Shown piece after piece: positions 16,409-24,436 of a DNA stretch of 24,969 nt. The notes under the pieces are model-generated. The model had not been told where the DNA came from and ran no database searches. It saw only the letters and a program-made list of their open reading frames with translations. This DNA is from CAYGZC01 sp964354225. Its GTDB lineage: Bacteria > Bacteroidota > Ignavibacteria > UBA10030 > SZUA-254. Location: assembly GCA_964354225.1 (NCBI GenBank), contig CAYGZC010000264.1:1-24969 (forward strand), in the 5' to 3' direction. Within the stretch, counting starts at the first letter, position 1. Each line of letters opens with the position of its first letter. The position numbers were made by a program, and so were the translations under genes.

Positions 16409-19400
16409 TTTTCAAAAACATTTCTGTGTTAACTAACAATCAAAAAGAAGCTCTTGATTTTAAGCAACATTTGTCGGTAACAGCAAATGCGGGTGCAGGC
16501 AAAACGTTCGTACTTGTGCGACGCTTTGTTGAGATTCTCCTAAACACGGATGCTCGTGTAAACGAGCTTGTTGCCATAACATTTACTGAAAAAGCTGCGG
16601 GCGAGCTTCGAAAAAAAATTGCCGATCATATCGAGGAGAAGATCCACAACACTTCTGCTTCCCAAGAATTGCTGAAACTTGAGCGTATCAGGGATCAACT
16701 GATCTCCGCGAATATCGGGACAATCCATTCGTTTTGTGCGCAACTACTCCGTGAGTATCCAGTTGAAGCTAACATCGATGCCGGATTTACGATACTTGAA
16801 GAGATAGATAAACAAATACTTGAATACAATGCAATGAGAGAAACTTTTTTATCAGTTCTTTCTATCTCTGAACAAACACAGCAACGCGACGCGGTAACGG
16901 ATGTAATCCGAATGCTCGGTAAGAATACTGTTCAGCGGTATCTTAGTGTTTTTCTTGAGAAACGTGAACAGATTGAACGCATGCTTCAAAGTGATGGCTG
17001 CCTCGATGTTACATTATCTGATGATCAGATTTTGGAAGGATGGAATCGTTCTATAATCAAAGTTGTCTCAGATCAACTTGATAATCCATCCTGGTTAAAA
17101 TCACTTAATAAGATTTTTCAGATAGCCAAAGGTAAAACTTCCAGTGAAGTTTCTGCTTTATTTAAAAAGTGGAGTGAGAATCGATCAATAGAGGGAAAAA
17201 TCGACTTTTATGTAGAACTTACAAACTGTATTTTCACACAAAAAGGGACGCTGCGTAAAGAATTCATCGGCTCAAAAACAGATACCACAAAGATTGAGCA
17301 TGATATTGAATTCACATCTAAACACTATTTATCATTTTCCATCCTTTCAACAAGCATACACGACGATAAAGAATCGAAAGGCAACAGAATTTTACTGCGC
17401 TCATTAAGAGTTTTGTTGGATGTTTTTCGGCATGTCGTCTGTAAATATGAGGAGAAAAAACTTGAATACGGTCAGCTCGATTTTGAAGATATTCTCTTAA
17501 AAACGCGAGAGCTTTTACTAAAGGTCGAAATCAGGAATTCGATTTCTAAGAGGTTTAAATACATCATGGTGGATGAATTCCAGGATACAAACCGTTTGCA
17601 GTATGAAATTCTCCAGCTTCTCGTTTCAAATTTTAATATTGGCAATCTTTTTATCGTTGGTGATCCTAAACAATCTATTTATGGTTTCCGTGATGCTGAA
17701 GTGGAAATTTTCAATCAGACAAAAAATCAGATTGTAACTACAGAATCGGGAAAAGAAATCGTTCTTGCCGAAAGTTTTAGATTGTTGCCAAATCTTATCG
17801 ATTTTGTTGATCGGGTTTTCGCACACATTATGATGCAACCAAATTCACGGTATGATGTGCCATATAATAAACTTGTACAAGGACGTAGAACTAGTGCCGA
17901 AGGTACTATTGAGTTATTGCTAGTTCCTTCTAAAGATGCTGCATCAGATAGTGAAGGAGATAAGGAAGTAAGGGAAGCTACTAATGCGGTCGTTAATGAA
18001 TGTATTATGATAGTGCAACGCATCATAGATTTCACCCAAGGCAACCACATTATTTATCAGGGTAAAAGTGATATTCCGAAGCAACTGGAATTCAAAGATA
18101 TCGCAATCCTTTTGAGAAGGAGAATCCACCTTGCAGTTCTTGAAAAAACTTTGATGGATTTTAAAATTCCATATATGTTGACAGGTGGGGTGGGTTTTTA
18201 TCAGACGCAAGAAGTTTATGACCTCCTTAATTATTTCAAATTCCTTCTTAATCCGGAAGATGACGTCTCATTAGCTGGGATATTGCGTTCACCGTTTTTC
18301 ACATTATCAGATGTTGAATTATTTGAGATCTCTTTATGCAACGGCAATTTATTTTGGCATAAGTTCAAAGATTATGAACAAAAGGCAAATGTGTCGAAGA
18401 ATGTACATCAGGCAGTGTGCATATTATCAGAACATTTAGAGCTTGCAAACCGCATCCCGATTCCTTCTCTTATAAGAAAGATTTTATTACAGACTGGTTG
18501 GGCTGGTTCTGTTGCCGGCTTGCCTTATGGCGAACAGAATGTAGCCAATATCGATAAATTCCTTCGGAACGCCCGTGAATTTGAAAATAAAGGATATACC
18601 ACTTTGTATGATTTTGTAAAGCGGATAGAGATGTTGGTTGAACAGGAAGAGCGTGAAGGGCAAGCTTCTCTTGATGTAATCGGAAATTGTGTTCAGGTTA
18701 TGACAATACATGCCGCGAAAGGGTTAGAGTTCCCAGTTGTCTTTGTTCCATTTGCTCATCAAAAGTTTCGCTACGATAACCCTCCTTATATCGAAACCGA
18801 AAGAGGAATTGGGTATAACATTAAAGATGATGTTGATTTAAATGAAAATATAACTCCGCCGCTATTACATTTTCTCCAACATGAAAGTCGACAAAAAACA
18901 GAGGCGGAAGAAAAGCGTATCTTTTATGTAGCTTGCACGCGTGCTCGCGATATCCTCATAATTTCCGGTAAAATGAATTTAAGTTCCAATCACACTTCGT
19001 ACCTCAAATGGATATCTGAAGAGTTGATGTTGTATGAATCAAATTTAAAAGATGGCAAGATTACTCTATCACCAGCTACTATACATGTGTTAAGTACAGA
19101 AGTGGGGGAAAAACCTATTTTGGAAATTCCCCATCGATTGACATTAGATATTAGAATTTGGGACAATAAACCACTCGTGATTCCTATGATGAAAACGATC
19201 TCGAGAAAAATATCGCTTCCGCGTGAGATATATATTCAAAAAATACAAAGTGAAAGCCATGGTGAATACTTTTCAGCAACGCAAATCAAGACATTTCTTG
19301 AGTGTTCAGCTAAGTATTATCTAAAATACATTCTTGGTCTGCCAGAGAAAAACATTGTACCGGTTGACTTCAACGAAATTGATGATCCAGATGATGTCAT

Positions 19401-20031
19401 TCACGGCGAAATTGAGGGTCAACTTACGCATTCAGTTTTACGAACAATCGATAAAGTGGGTTTCAGTGAGGATAATATCAAAACGAGGATCATAGATGTG
19501 ATCAAGAGAAGTGGATATTCGAATATCGATGATCGTAATAAAATCGAAATGATCATATCAAGGAATGTATTCAAATTTCTAAAGTCACAGTTTGGAGCTG
19601 AGGTGCTCTCAACCACTGAAACAAAAACAGAGTTGACAATAACTGCATCTTTTGGTGGCGATTATTTCACTGGAACGATTGATCGGCTTTATAAAAATAA
19701 AAAAAACAATTGGGGCATCGTTGATTACAAAACGGAGAGGATTGATTTCGATGATATTGAGAGTAAGTCAGAAGTCTATAAAATACAGTTGTTATTCTAT
19801 GCGTTATTAGTTAATAATCTTTACAAACAAAAAAATATCGATGCTTCTTTAATATTCTTGAGATTACCTTCGAATCCGGTCCACTTCAAGTTTAGTGAAA
19901 AAGATATGTCGAATTTTCAGGGACAACTTCAAGATATCATAAAAAAAATAAAAACGGGATGTTTTGAGCAAAAATTCTTGAACTGCAAAAATTGCACATA
20001 TCAACAAAATTGGAGATGCGTTTTTTCTTAA
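16405..20031 (+). CDS. UvrD/AddA-like helicase with C-terminal Fe-S PD-(D/E)XK nuclease
   Basis: A 1208-residue superfamily 1A helicase fused to a RecB-type nuclease, predicted to unwind and resect DNA ends. Helicase motifs in order: Walker A ANAGAGKT (27-34), TFTEKAA (59-65), DEFQDT (390-395), GDPKQSIYGFR (419-429), ESFR (456-459), MTIHAAKGLEFPVV (766-779) and RIFYVACTRARD (838-849). The nuclease domain (about 950-1208) shows His1009, Asp1093 (GTIDRL), Asp1107 and Lys1109 (VDYKT). Cys967 and the C-terminal Cys1194-x2-Cys1197-x7-Cys1205 sit as in the Fe-S staple of AddB, AdnB and Cas4. Canonical AddA lacks that cluster, so this is an AddA-like chain with an AddB-like nuclease. No AddB/RecC partner lies in the window. 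The ATG overlaps the rtcB stop by four bases, suggesting coupled translation. Alternatives are RecB-like or a stand-alone repair or defence nuclease. Confidence 0.9.
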   Translation: MIFKNISVLTNNQKEALDFKQHLSVTANAGAGKTFVLVRRFVEILLNTDARVNELVAITFTEKAAGELRKKIADHIEEKIHNTSASQELLKLERIRDQLISANIGTIHSFCAQLLREYPVEANIDAGFTILEEIDKQILEYNAMRETFLSVLSISEQTQQRDAVTDVIRMLGKNTVQRYLSVFLEKREQIERMLQSDGCLDVTLSDDQILEGWNRSIIKVVSDQLDNPSWLKSLNKIFQIAKGKTSSEVSALFKKWSENRSIEGKIDFYVELTNCIFTQKGTLRKEFIGSKTDTTKIEHDIEFTSKHYLSFSILSTSIHDDKESKGNRILLRSLRVLLDVFRHVVCKYEEKKLEYGQLDFEDILLKTRELLLKVEIRNSISKRFKYIMVDEFQDTNRLQYEILQLLVSNFNIGNLFIVGDPKQSIYGFRDAEVEIFNQTKNQIVTTESGKEIVLAESFRLLPNLIDFVDRVFAHIMMQPNSRYDVPYNKLVQGRRTSAEGTIELLLVPSKDAASDSEGDKEVREATNAVVNECIMIVQRIIDFTQGNHIIYQGKSDIPKQLEFKDIAILLRRRIHLAVLEKTLMDFKIPYMLTGGVGFYQTQEVYDLLNYFKFLLNPEDDVSLAGILRSPFFTLSDVELFEISLCNGNLFWHKFKDYEQKANVSKNVHQAVCILSEHLELANRIPIPSLIRKILLQTGWAGSVAGLPYGEQNVANIDKFLRNAREFENKGYTTLYDFVKRIEMLVEQEEREGQASLDVIGNCVQVMTIHAAKGLEFPVVFVPFAHQKFRYDNPPYIETERGIGYNIKDDVDLNENITPPLLHFLQHESRQKTEAEEKRIFYVACTRARDILIISGKMNLSSNHTSYLKWISEELMLYESNLKDGKITLSPATIHVLSTEVGEKPILEIPHRLTLDIRIWDNKPLVIPMMKTISRKISLPREIYIQKIQSESHGEYFSATQIKTFLECSAKYYLKYILGLPEKNIVPVDFNEIDDPDDVIHGEIEGQLTHSVLRTIDKVGFSEDNIKTRIIDVIKRSGYSNIDDRNKIEMIISRNVFKFLKSQFGAEVLSTTETKTELTITASFGGDYFTGTIDRLYKNKKNNWGIVDYKTERIDFDDIESKSEVYKIQLLFYALLVNNLYKQKNIDASLIFLRLPSNPVHFKFSEKDMSNFQGQLQDIIKKIKTGCFEQKFLNCKNCTYQQNWRCVFS

Positions 20032-20040
20032 AAATTTACC

Positions 20041-20072
20041 AAATTCATCTTTATTTGAATTTTTTTATTTTT
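20041..20072 (+). terminator. Weak intrinsic-type terminator after the helicase-nuclease gene
   Basis: AAATTCA (20041-20047) pairs with TGAATTT (20056-20062) around an eight-base loop, and a T-rich tract (TTTTATTTTT) follows directly. The stem is AT-rich with only one G-C pair, so termination strength is doubtful; it is placed as expected, ten bases after the stop codon. Confidence 0.35.
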
Positions 20073-20099
20073 ACCTTGAAAATTCGGTTATTTTGGGCT

Positions 20100-20174
20100 T
20101 GTGGATAAGTTTTATTAAAATGTTGAAAAATTGACTGTTTTCGACGGTTTCCGTATTGGATAAGTTGTGGAAAA
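20100..20174. promoter_or_regulatory. DnaA-box pair in AT-rich 310-bp intergenic region (possible origin or DnaA-controlled site)
   Basis: The gap 20032-20341 has no gene. It holds the reverse complement of a perfect DnaA box, TGTGGATAA, at 20100-20108 and a one-mismatch box, TGTGGAAAA (complement TTTTCCACA), at 20166-20174. GGATAAGTT occurs twice (20103-20111 and 20158-20166), exactly 55 bases apart, about five helical turns. AT-rich runs flank the boxes on both sides, as expected for an unwinding element. No dnaA or dnaN gene is adjacent, but in some phyla the origin is separate from dnaA. Alternatively DnaA could regulate the downstream kinase gene. The rest of the gap (20175-20330) is AT-rich without a clear promoter; AGAGG at 20331-20335 is the ribosome-binding site of the kinase. 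Confidence 0.4.
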
Positions 20175-20341
20175 AGGGGGATACACCGTAATATCAGAAA
20201 TTAAACGTATCATCTAAAGCATTCCTTAATAAAGTACTTGCATCTTATTTAAAAATTGCGTAACCTCCAAATGTCTAACTCTCTTGGGCAGCTATTAGTC
20301 AATTTTTAAAATATGTTTTTAAATAAAGCTAGAGGTATAAA

Positions 20342-22759
20342 ATGAATTCTCCGGAAAAATACGTTGAAATTCTTGAAGGTATTTCGGGCGGTTTTTTTGC
20401 ACTTGATAATGAATTTCGTTTTACATATTGGAACCGAGCCGCGGAAGAAGGAACCGGGTTAAAAAAAGAGTATGTGCTCGGTAAAAATGTATTTGAAATA
20501 TTTCCCAATGCTCGTGATGCGGAACTTGGTGAGAAGTATCGCATGGCGATGGAGAAAAAAGTGTTTCAAAGTATCGAGACTTGTTATAGGGATGAACGTT
20601 TCGAGGCATGGTATGACGTCCGGATATACCCGACCGACAGTGGCATTTCGGTTTTTTTCCAAGATGTCACAGACCAAAAGCGAGAGCAACGTCAAAAAGA
20701 AATGCTCATGGAAGTATCACATGTTATAAATGTCGCTCCGCACTTAGACGATTTGTGCTTGAATGCGGGCGAGCGGATTGCTCAGTTCATGGAAATACCA
20801 CCTAAATTCGTATGTATCTATCGGTACGACCAACGATCTTCGCTTCTCCATTTGATGGCACCGTCACTTTTCGATGTTCGTGTTGATCCAGAAGTCGAGC
20901 ATCAAATAGTGCATGAGAAGGCAAACACAATTGCCGTTCAGACGGCTCTCGGAAAGAAGATTGTCGTATCCGATGAATTATCCCGCAGCTCGATCGCTTC
21001 TTATTTCCTAAGTGAAACCGAGGTATTAAAATTAAAAACTCTCATTTCTATTCCACTCTTAGTCCAGAACGAGCTTCAGGGGGTTCTCGAAGTTTTATCA
21101 CCCAAAGTTGATAAATATGTGCAAGAAGAATTGAAATTATTATCAATAATTGCTAACGAGCTTTCAATAGGGATGAGCCGAAAGAGATTGATGGATGAAG
21201 TTACCATCAAAAATATTGAATTAGAGAACGAGAAGAAAAGAACCGACGATGCTAATGATACGTTGAAACGTTTTCTTGCTACTTTCAGCCACGAATTACG
21301 CGCTCCGCTGAATGCGATCGTGGGCTTTTCCGAAATTCTAACTTCTGACTTAAAGGGTTTGCCGCCTGAAAAAGTAAATGATTTTATGAGGAACATCAAC
21401 GAAAGTGGTAAACATCTGCAGGGTCTCATCAACGATATCCTTGACCTCTCGAAAATTGAAGCAGGGAAAATGGAATTACACATCGAGGCATACCCTGTTT
21501 CTTACTTCACTGAGAGTATTCAACGAGTAATGCAAGCGGCAATGCATGAGAAAAATATTTCTCTAATATTCAATATTGCTCCTGATATCGATCAGTTGGT
21601 TGTAGATCAGACACGCTTCAAACAAATTCTCATGAATCTTGTCTCAAATGCAATCAAGTATAGTCACAGCGACAGTAAAGTGATGGTTAGTATTCATAGA
21701 TTTGTTAATGAAATCGATGTTTCGGTGAAGGATGAAGGTGTTGGTATTAAACCTGAAGATTTATCGCGGCTTTTCCACGCATTTCAACAAGGCAAAAATT
21801 CACACAGCGCGAAGGAGGGAACAGGTTTGGGGTTGGTGATAACGAAGCGGCTAATAGAATTGCACGGAGGTCAAATATTCGTAGAGAGCGAATGGGGTAA
21901 AGGCAGCACTTTCCGTTTTCGCATTCCGATGGTAGTTGCCGGGGAAGTGATTGAATCGGCCGATCAACTGGTACGGATTGTAAATGAGCAGCCAGTAACA
22001 TTGCCGGATGGTGAAAAACCACTTGTGCTTATCATCGAAGACAATCCTCAGGCGAGCCAGCTTATCCAGATGTATTTAATCGAAGCTGGTTATCGGACCG
22101 AGGTTGCTAAGGATGGTGCTGAAGGTTTGGAGATGGCAAAACGCCTCAGACCGCACATCATCACCCTCGATATGATTATGCCAATGAAAGATGGCTGGCA
22201 GGTGCTAAAGGAACTCAAGCGTCACCCAATTTGTAAGAACATTCCAATCATTATTGTTTCAATTACTGATGAGAAAAAACTCGGATTCAGTATGGGTGCG
22301 GTTGATTACTTCGTCAAACCAGTGAATCGTGAAGAATTAATCAATGCATTAAAGAAGATTCCCCTTCGTCGGGTTGGCCATAAGACGCACCCCAAAGTAC
22401 TAATAATTGATGACGATAAAACTGCTTCCGAGCTTATCCAAGTAATGCTCGAAGGTGAGGGATACGAAGTTATAAAAACTATGAACGGAAAAGAAGGTGT
22501 ACGGTTAGCAAACTCCGAATCACCAGATTTAATAATTCTTGATCTTATAATGCCTGATATTTCCGGATTCAATGTCGCCTATCAGCTTAAACAGCAGCCG
22601 AAGACACGGAATACACCAATCATTATTCTTACATCTATGGAAATTGATGAGGACACGAAAGAGCAGATGCAGGGATTCATTTCAACAATTATGAGTAAAT
22701 CGAGATTTACTAAGAAAGACTTGCTCCGTGAGATTAATTCGATTGAAAAAATGAAGTGA
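20342..22759 (+). CDS. Soluble hybrid sensor histidine kinase, PAS-GAF-HisKA-HATPase-REC-REC
   Basis: Predicted cytoplasmic two-component sensor of 805 residues with no membrane segment. Domains in order: PAS (about 5-115), GAF (about 125-278), a short coiled coil (280-308), HisKA with phospho-accepting His317 (FSHELRAPLN), HATPase with N-box Asn432/Asn436, G1 DEGVG (464-468) and G2 GTGLGL (493-498), then two receivers. REC1 (about 560-675) has acidic Glu566/Asp567, phospho-acceptor Asp610 (LDMIMP), Ser640 and Lys659. REC2 (685-800) has Asp690-692, Asp734 (LDLIMP), Thr764 and a probable Lys786. No DNA-binding or enzymatic output domain is present, so the signal must pass to another protein or back through the receivers. 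The ATG is preceded by AGAGG with six bases between. Neighbours give no clue to the stimulus; a small-molecule, redox or light ligand of PAS/GAF is possible. Confidence 0.95.
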   Translation: MNSPEKYVEILEGISGGFFALDNEFRFTYWNRAAEEGTGLKKEYVLGKNVFEIFPNARDAELGEKYRMAMEKKVFQSIETCYRDERFEAWYDVRIYPTDSGISVFFQDVTDQKREQRQKEMLMEVSHVINVAPHLDDLCLNAGERIAQFMEIPPKFVCIYRYDQRSSLLHLMAPSLFDVRVDPEVEHQIVHEKANTIAVQTALGKKIVVSDELSRSSIASYFLSETEVLKLKTLISIPLLVQNELQGVLEVLSPKVDKYVQEELKLLSIIANELSIGMSRKRLMDEVTIKNIELENEKKRTDDANDTLKRFLATFSHELRAPLNAIVGFSEILTSDLKGLPPEKVNDFMRNINESGKHLQGLINDILDLSKIEAGKMELHIEAYPVSYFTESIQRVMQAAMHEKNISLIFNIAPDIDQLVVDQTRFKQILMNLVSNAIKYSHSDSKVMVSIHRFVNEIDVSVKDEGVGIKPEDLSRLFHAFQQGKNSHSAKEGTGLGLVITKRLIELHGGQIFVESEWGKGSTFRFRIPMVVAGEVIESADQLVRIVNEQPVTLPDGEKPLVLIIEDNPQASQLIQMYLIEAGYRTEVAKDGAEGLEMAKRLRPHIITLDMIMPMKDGWQVLKELKRHPICKNIPIIIVSITDEKKLGFSMGAVDYFVKPVNREELINALKKIPLRRVGHKTHPKVLIIDDDKTASELIQVMLEGEGYEVIKTMNGKEGVRLANSESPDLIILDLIMPDISGFNVAYQLKQQPKTRNTPIIILTSMEIDEDTKEQMQGFISTIMSKSRFTKKDLLREINSIEKMK

Positions 22760-22798
22760 ATATGTCAATGTATCGAAGAAAGTATCGAAAACACATCA

Positions 22799-24277
22799 CT
22801 ATCGTATAAGTATCATCTTTTTTGTCGATGTAAATGACAAGGTGGTAATACGGTAGAAATAAACTCCGCTCGGTAGGTTCGAGCCATCAAACGTTATCGG
22901 TAATCTCGATTTTGAGTTACCCGCCTCCTGAATATCATCCAACAATGTTGTGACTAACTTTCCGAGAAAATTGTACACTCTAAGTACTACGTGTTCTCGC
23001 ATGGATAAATCGAAATTGATTGTGGTGCCGGCATTGAACGGGTTAGGATAATTTTGTTTTAAATCATAAGATTTGAGTCTATTATCCTCTTTACGTATTT
23101 CTGGTAAAATCCCTTGCCTGTAAAAGATTTCCCCTTTTTCGCTGATCTCTTCCGACCAAACGATATGCAAGCGATTTCTAAAAAATTCTATTGATGGCTC
23201 ACCTGCTCTGACACTCACAGTTGGTGTGTCGTCCGAACAAAACGTGGACGATCCGTCATTGCTGTGGCGGGTCAATATCGTTCGGTTTTCACCATTCTGG
23301 TTATCCCAAGCCACTGAAACAAATGTTTCACTTACGGCAATATCTGGAAAAACCGCATATCTATCATTTGAGACTACTATCTGAGAATCCCAAATTAGAT
23401 CTCCATTCTCATCGTAGCTGCCTCGGCGAAAAATAACATTTCCGGTGTCGTTCCATATAGTATAGAATGTACGGTTATCATTTAGCGCAATCTTCGGATA
23501 AAGGGAAGGTATCAAATCTTCACCTGAAATAACTTCGGGACCTGTGCAGAATGTACCTTCGTCAGTGATAAGATAATATCCAACTTCCATACGATCTCCT
23601 ATGTAAACCCCGACTGCGTGCATAGTGTCTTGCGATATTTTTAAATCAGTTAGCAATGGCATTTGTGAATTCGGTATTTCCCAAGTAACGCCATAATCAT
23701 CACTCCTTAACATTCCGTTCTCTGCACCTCGCTGCCCAGTATAATGTATATATACAATTGAATCATACGCAGCTATAATTCGCGGCTGACTATTAGTGAG
23801 AATTGTATCAGGATTTTTCCAAGTAATACCAGCGTTCGTACTTCGGAGAAATAACGTTTGATATGTATTACCTTCTGAGCCATTAAAAGTGATGTAAATA
23901 AATGATCCCGAGCATGATATAAAACCGGGTTCAGATGCAATACCCAAAGGAGCAATTGTCATCTGTTCTGAAAAAGAAGCTCCCCCATCAAAGCTGTGGC
24001 AATATTGGATTCCATTGTGCGAACTTGTTCCGAATATATCTATCCCGAACCAGATAACATGAATTGTATCACCGGAAATTGAAAGCTGAGGTGAAGTTAA
24101 TGGGATCGAATCAATCGAGAGTTTAACAGGATTGGACCATGTGACATCACAGGAGTTTGCCTGGCAATAAGAAATTAATGGAAATATAACACCCCAAAGT
24201 AAGTAAGAGATAAGAGTCTTTAGCAATATATGCCGAGCGTAGTTTCTACTCCTCAATTTATTAATGCAGCTGAGCAA
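22799..24277 (-). CDS. Secreted Asp-box (BNR/sialidase-like) beta-propeller protein with T9SS sorting domain
   Basis: Exported protein of 492 residues. An N-terminal signal segment (LLKTLISYLLWGVIFPLISY) follows a short basic stretch. The body contains several Asp-box repeats, S-x-D-x-G-x-x-(W/F), for example SFDGGASFS, STNAGITWKN, SDDYGVTWEI and SNDGSSTF, which mark sialidase-type propeller blades. The end is a T9SS type A sorting domain, LKQNYPNPFNAGTTINFDL to KKMILIR, so it should cross the outer membrane by T9SS. Catalytic residues of true sialidases (arginine triad, Tyr/Glu pair) are not evident, so enzymatic activity is doubtful and binding is as likely. There is no ATG; the TTG at 24277 was chosen because of the well-placed AGGGA site and strong promoter upstream. 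It is divergent from the lamin-tail gene and convergent with the kinase gene, 39 bases away. Confidence 0.85.
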   Translation of the reverse strand: MLSCINKLRSRNYARHILLKTLISYLLWGVIFPLISYCQANSCDVTWSNPVKLSIDSIPLTSPQLSISGDTIHVIWFGIDIFGTSSHNGIQYCHSFDGGASFSEQMTIAPLGIASEPGFISCSGSFIYITFNGSEGNTYQTLFLRSTNAGITWKNPDTILTNSQPRIIAAYDSIVYIHYTGQRGAENGMLRSDDYGVTWEIPNSQMPLLTDLKISQDTMHAVGVYIGDRMEVGYYLITDEGTFCTGPEVISGEDLIPSLYPKIALNDNRTFYTIWNDTGNVIFRRGSYDENGDLIWDSQIVVSNDRYAVFPDIAVSETFVSVAWDNQNGENRTILTRHSNDGSSTFCSDDTPTVSVRAGEPSIEFFRNRLHIVWSEEISEKGEIFYRQGILPEIRKEDNRLKSYDLKQNYPNPFNAGTTINFDLSMREHVVLRVYNFLGKLVTTLLDDIQEAGNSKSRLPITFDGSNLPSGVYFYRITTLSFTSTKKMILIR

Positions 24278-24283
24278 CTTGAA

Positions 24284-24288
24284 TCCCT
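24284..24288 (-). promoter_or_regulatory. Ribosome-binding site that supports the TTG start
   Basis: AGGGA on the minus strand, six bases before the TTG at 24277. It decides between several TTG codons in a gene with no ATG near its N terminus. Confidence 0.45.
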
Positions 24289-24307
24289 AAGATTATGGCA
24301 CTATTCA

Positions 24308-24336
24308 AGTATAATAATATAGTTCGAGTTAGTCAA
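24308..24336 (-). promoter_or_regulatory. Sigma-70-type promoter for the Asp-box protein
   Basis: On the minus strand TTGACT (24336-24331) and TATACT (24313-24308) are separated by exactly 17 bases. Transcription would begin near 24301, leaving a leader of about 24 bases with the AGGGA site. Confidence 0.55.
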
Positions 24337-24361
24337 CTTTATACACGTATTATTATTGATT

Positions 24362-24391
24362 TTGATGATTTATTCTTAAATTGTTTATAAT
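24362..24391 (+). promoter_or_regulatory. Candidate sigma-70-type promoter for the lamin-tail protein
   Basis: TTGATG (24362-24367) and a perfect TATAAT (24386-24391) are 18 bases apart. Transcription would start near 24398, about 39 bases before the ATG. It lies back to back with the minus-strand promoter in the 159-base divergent spacer. Confidence 0.45.
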
Positions 24392-24436
24392 GATTTTCAA
24401 AAGACATCTATTTTTTTTCATTACAAAGGAAAATTT

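Noticed and set aside
22760..22798. Terminator between the kinase gene and the convergent Asp-box gene
   Set aside because: No stable stem followed by a T run could be found in the 39 bases.
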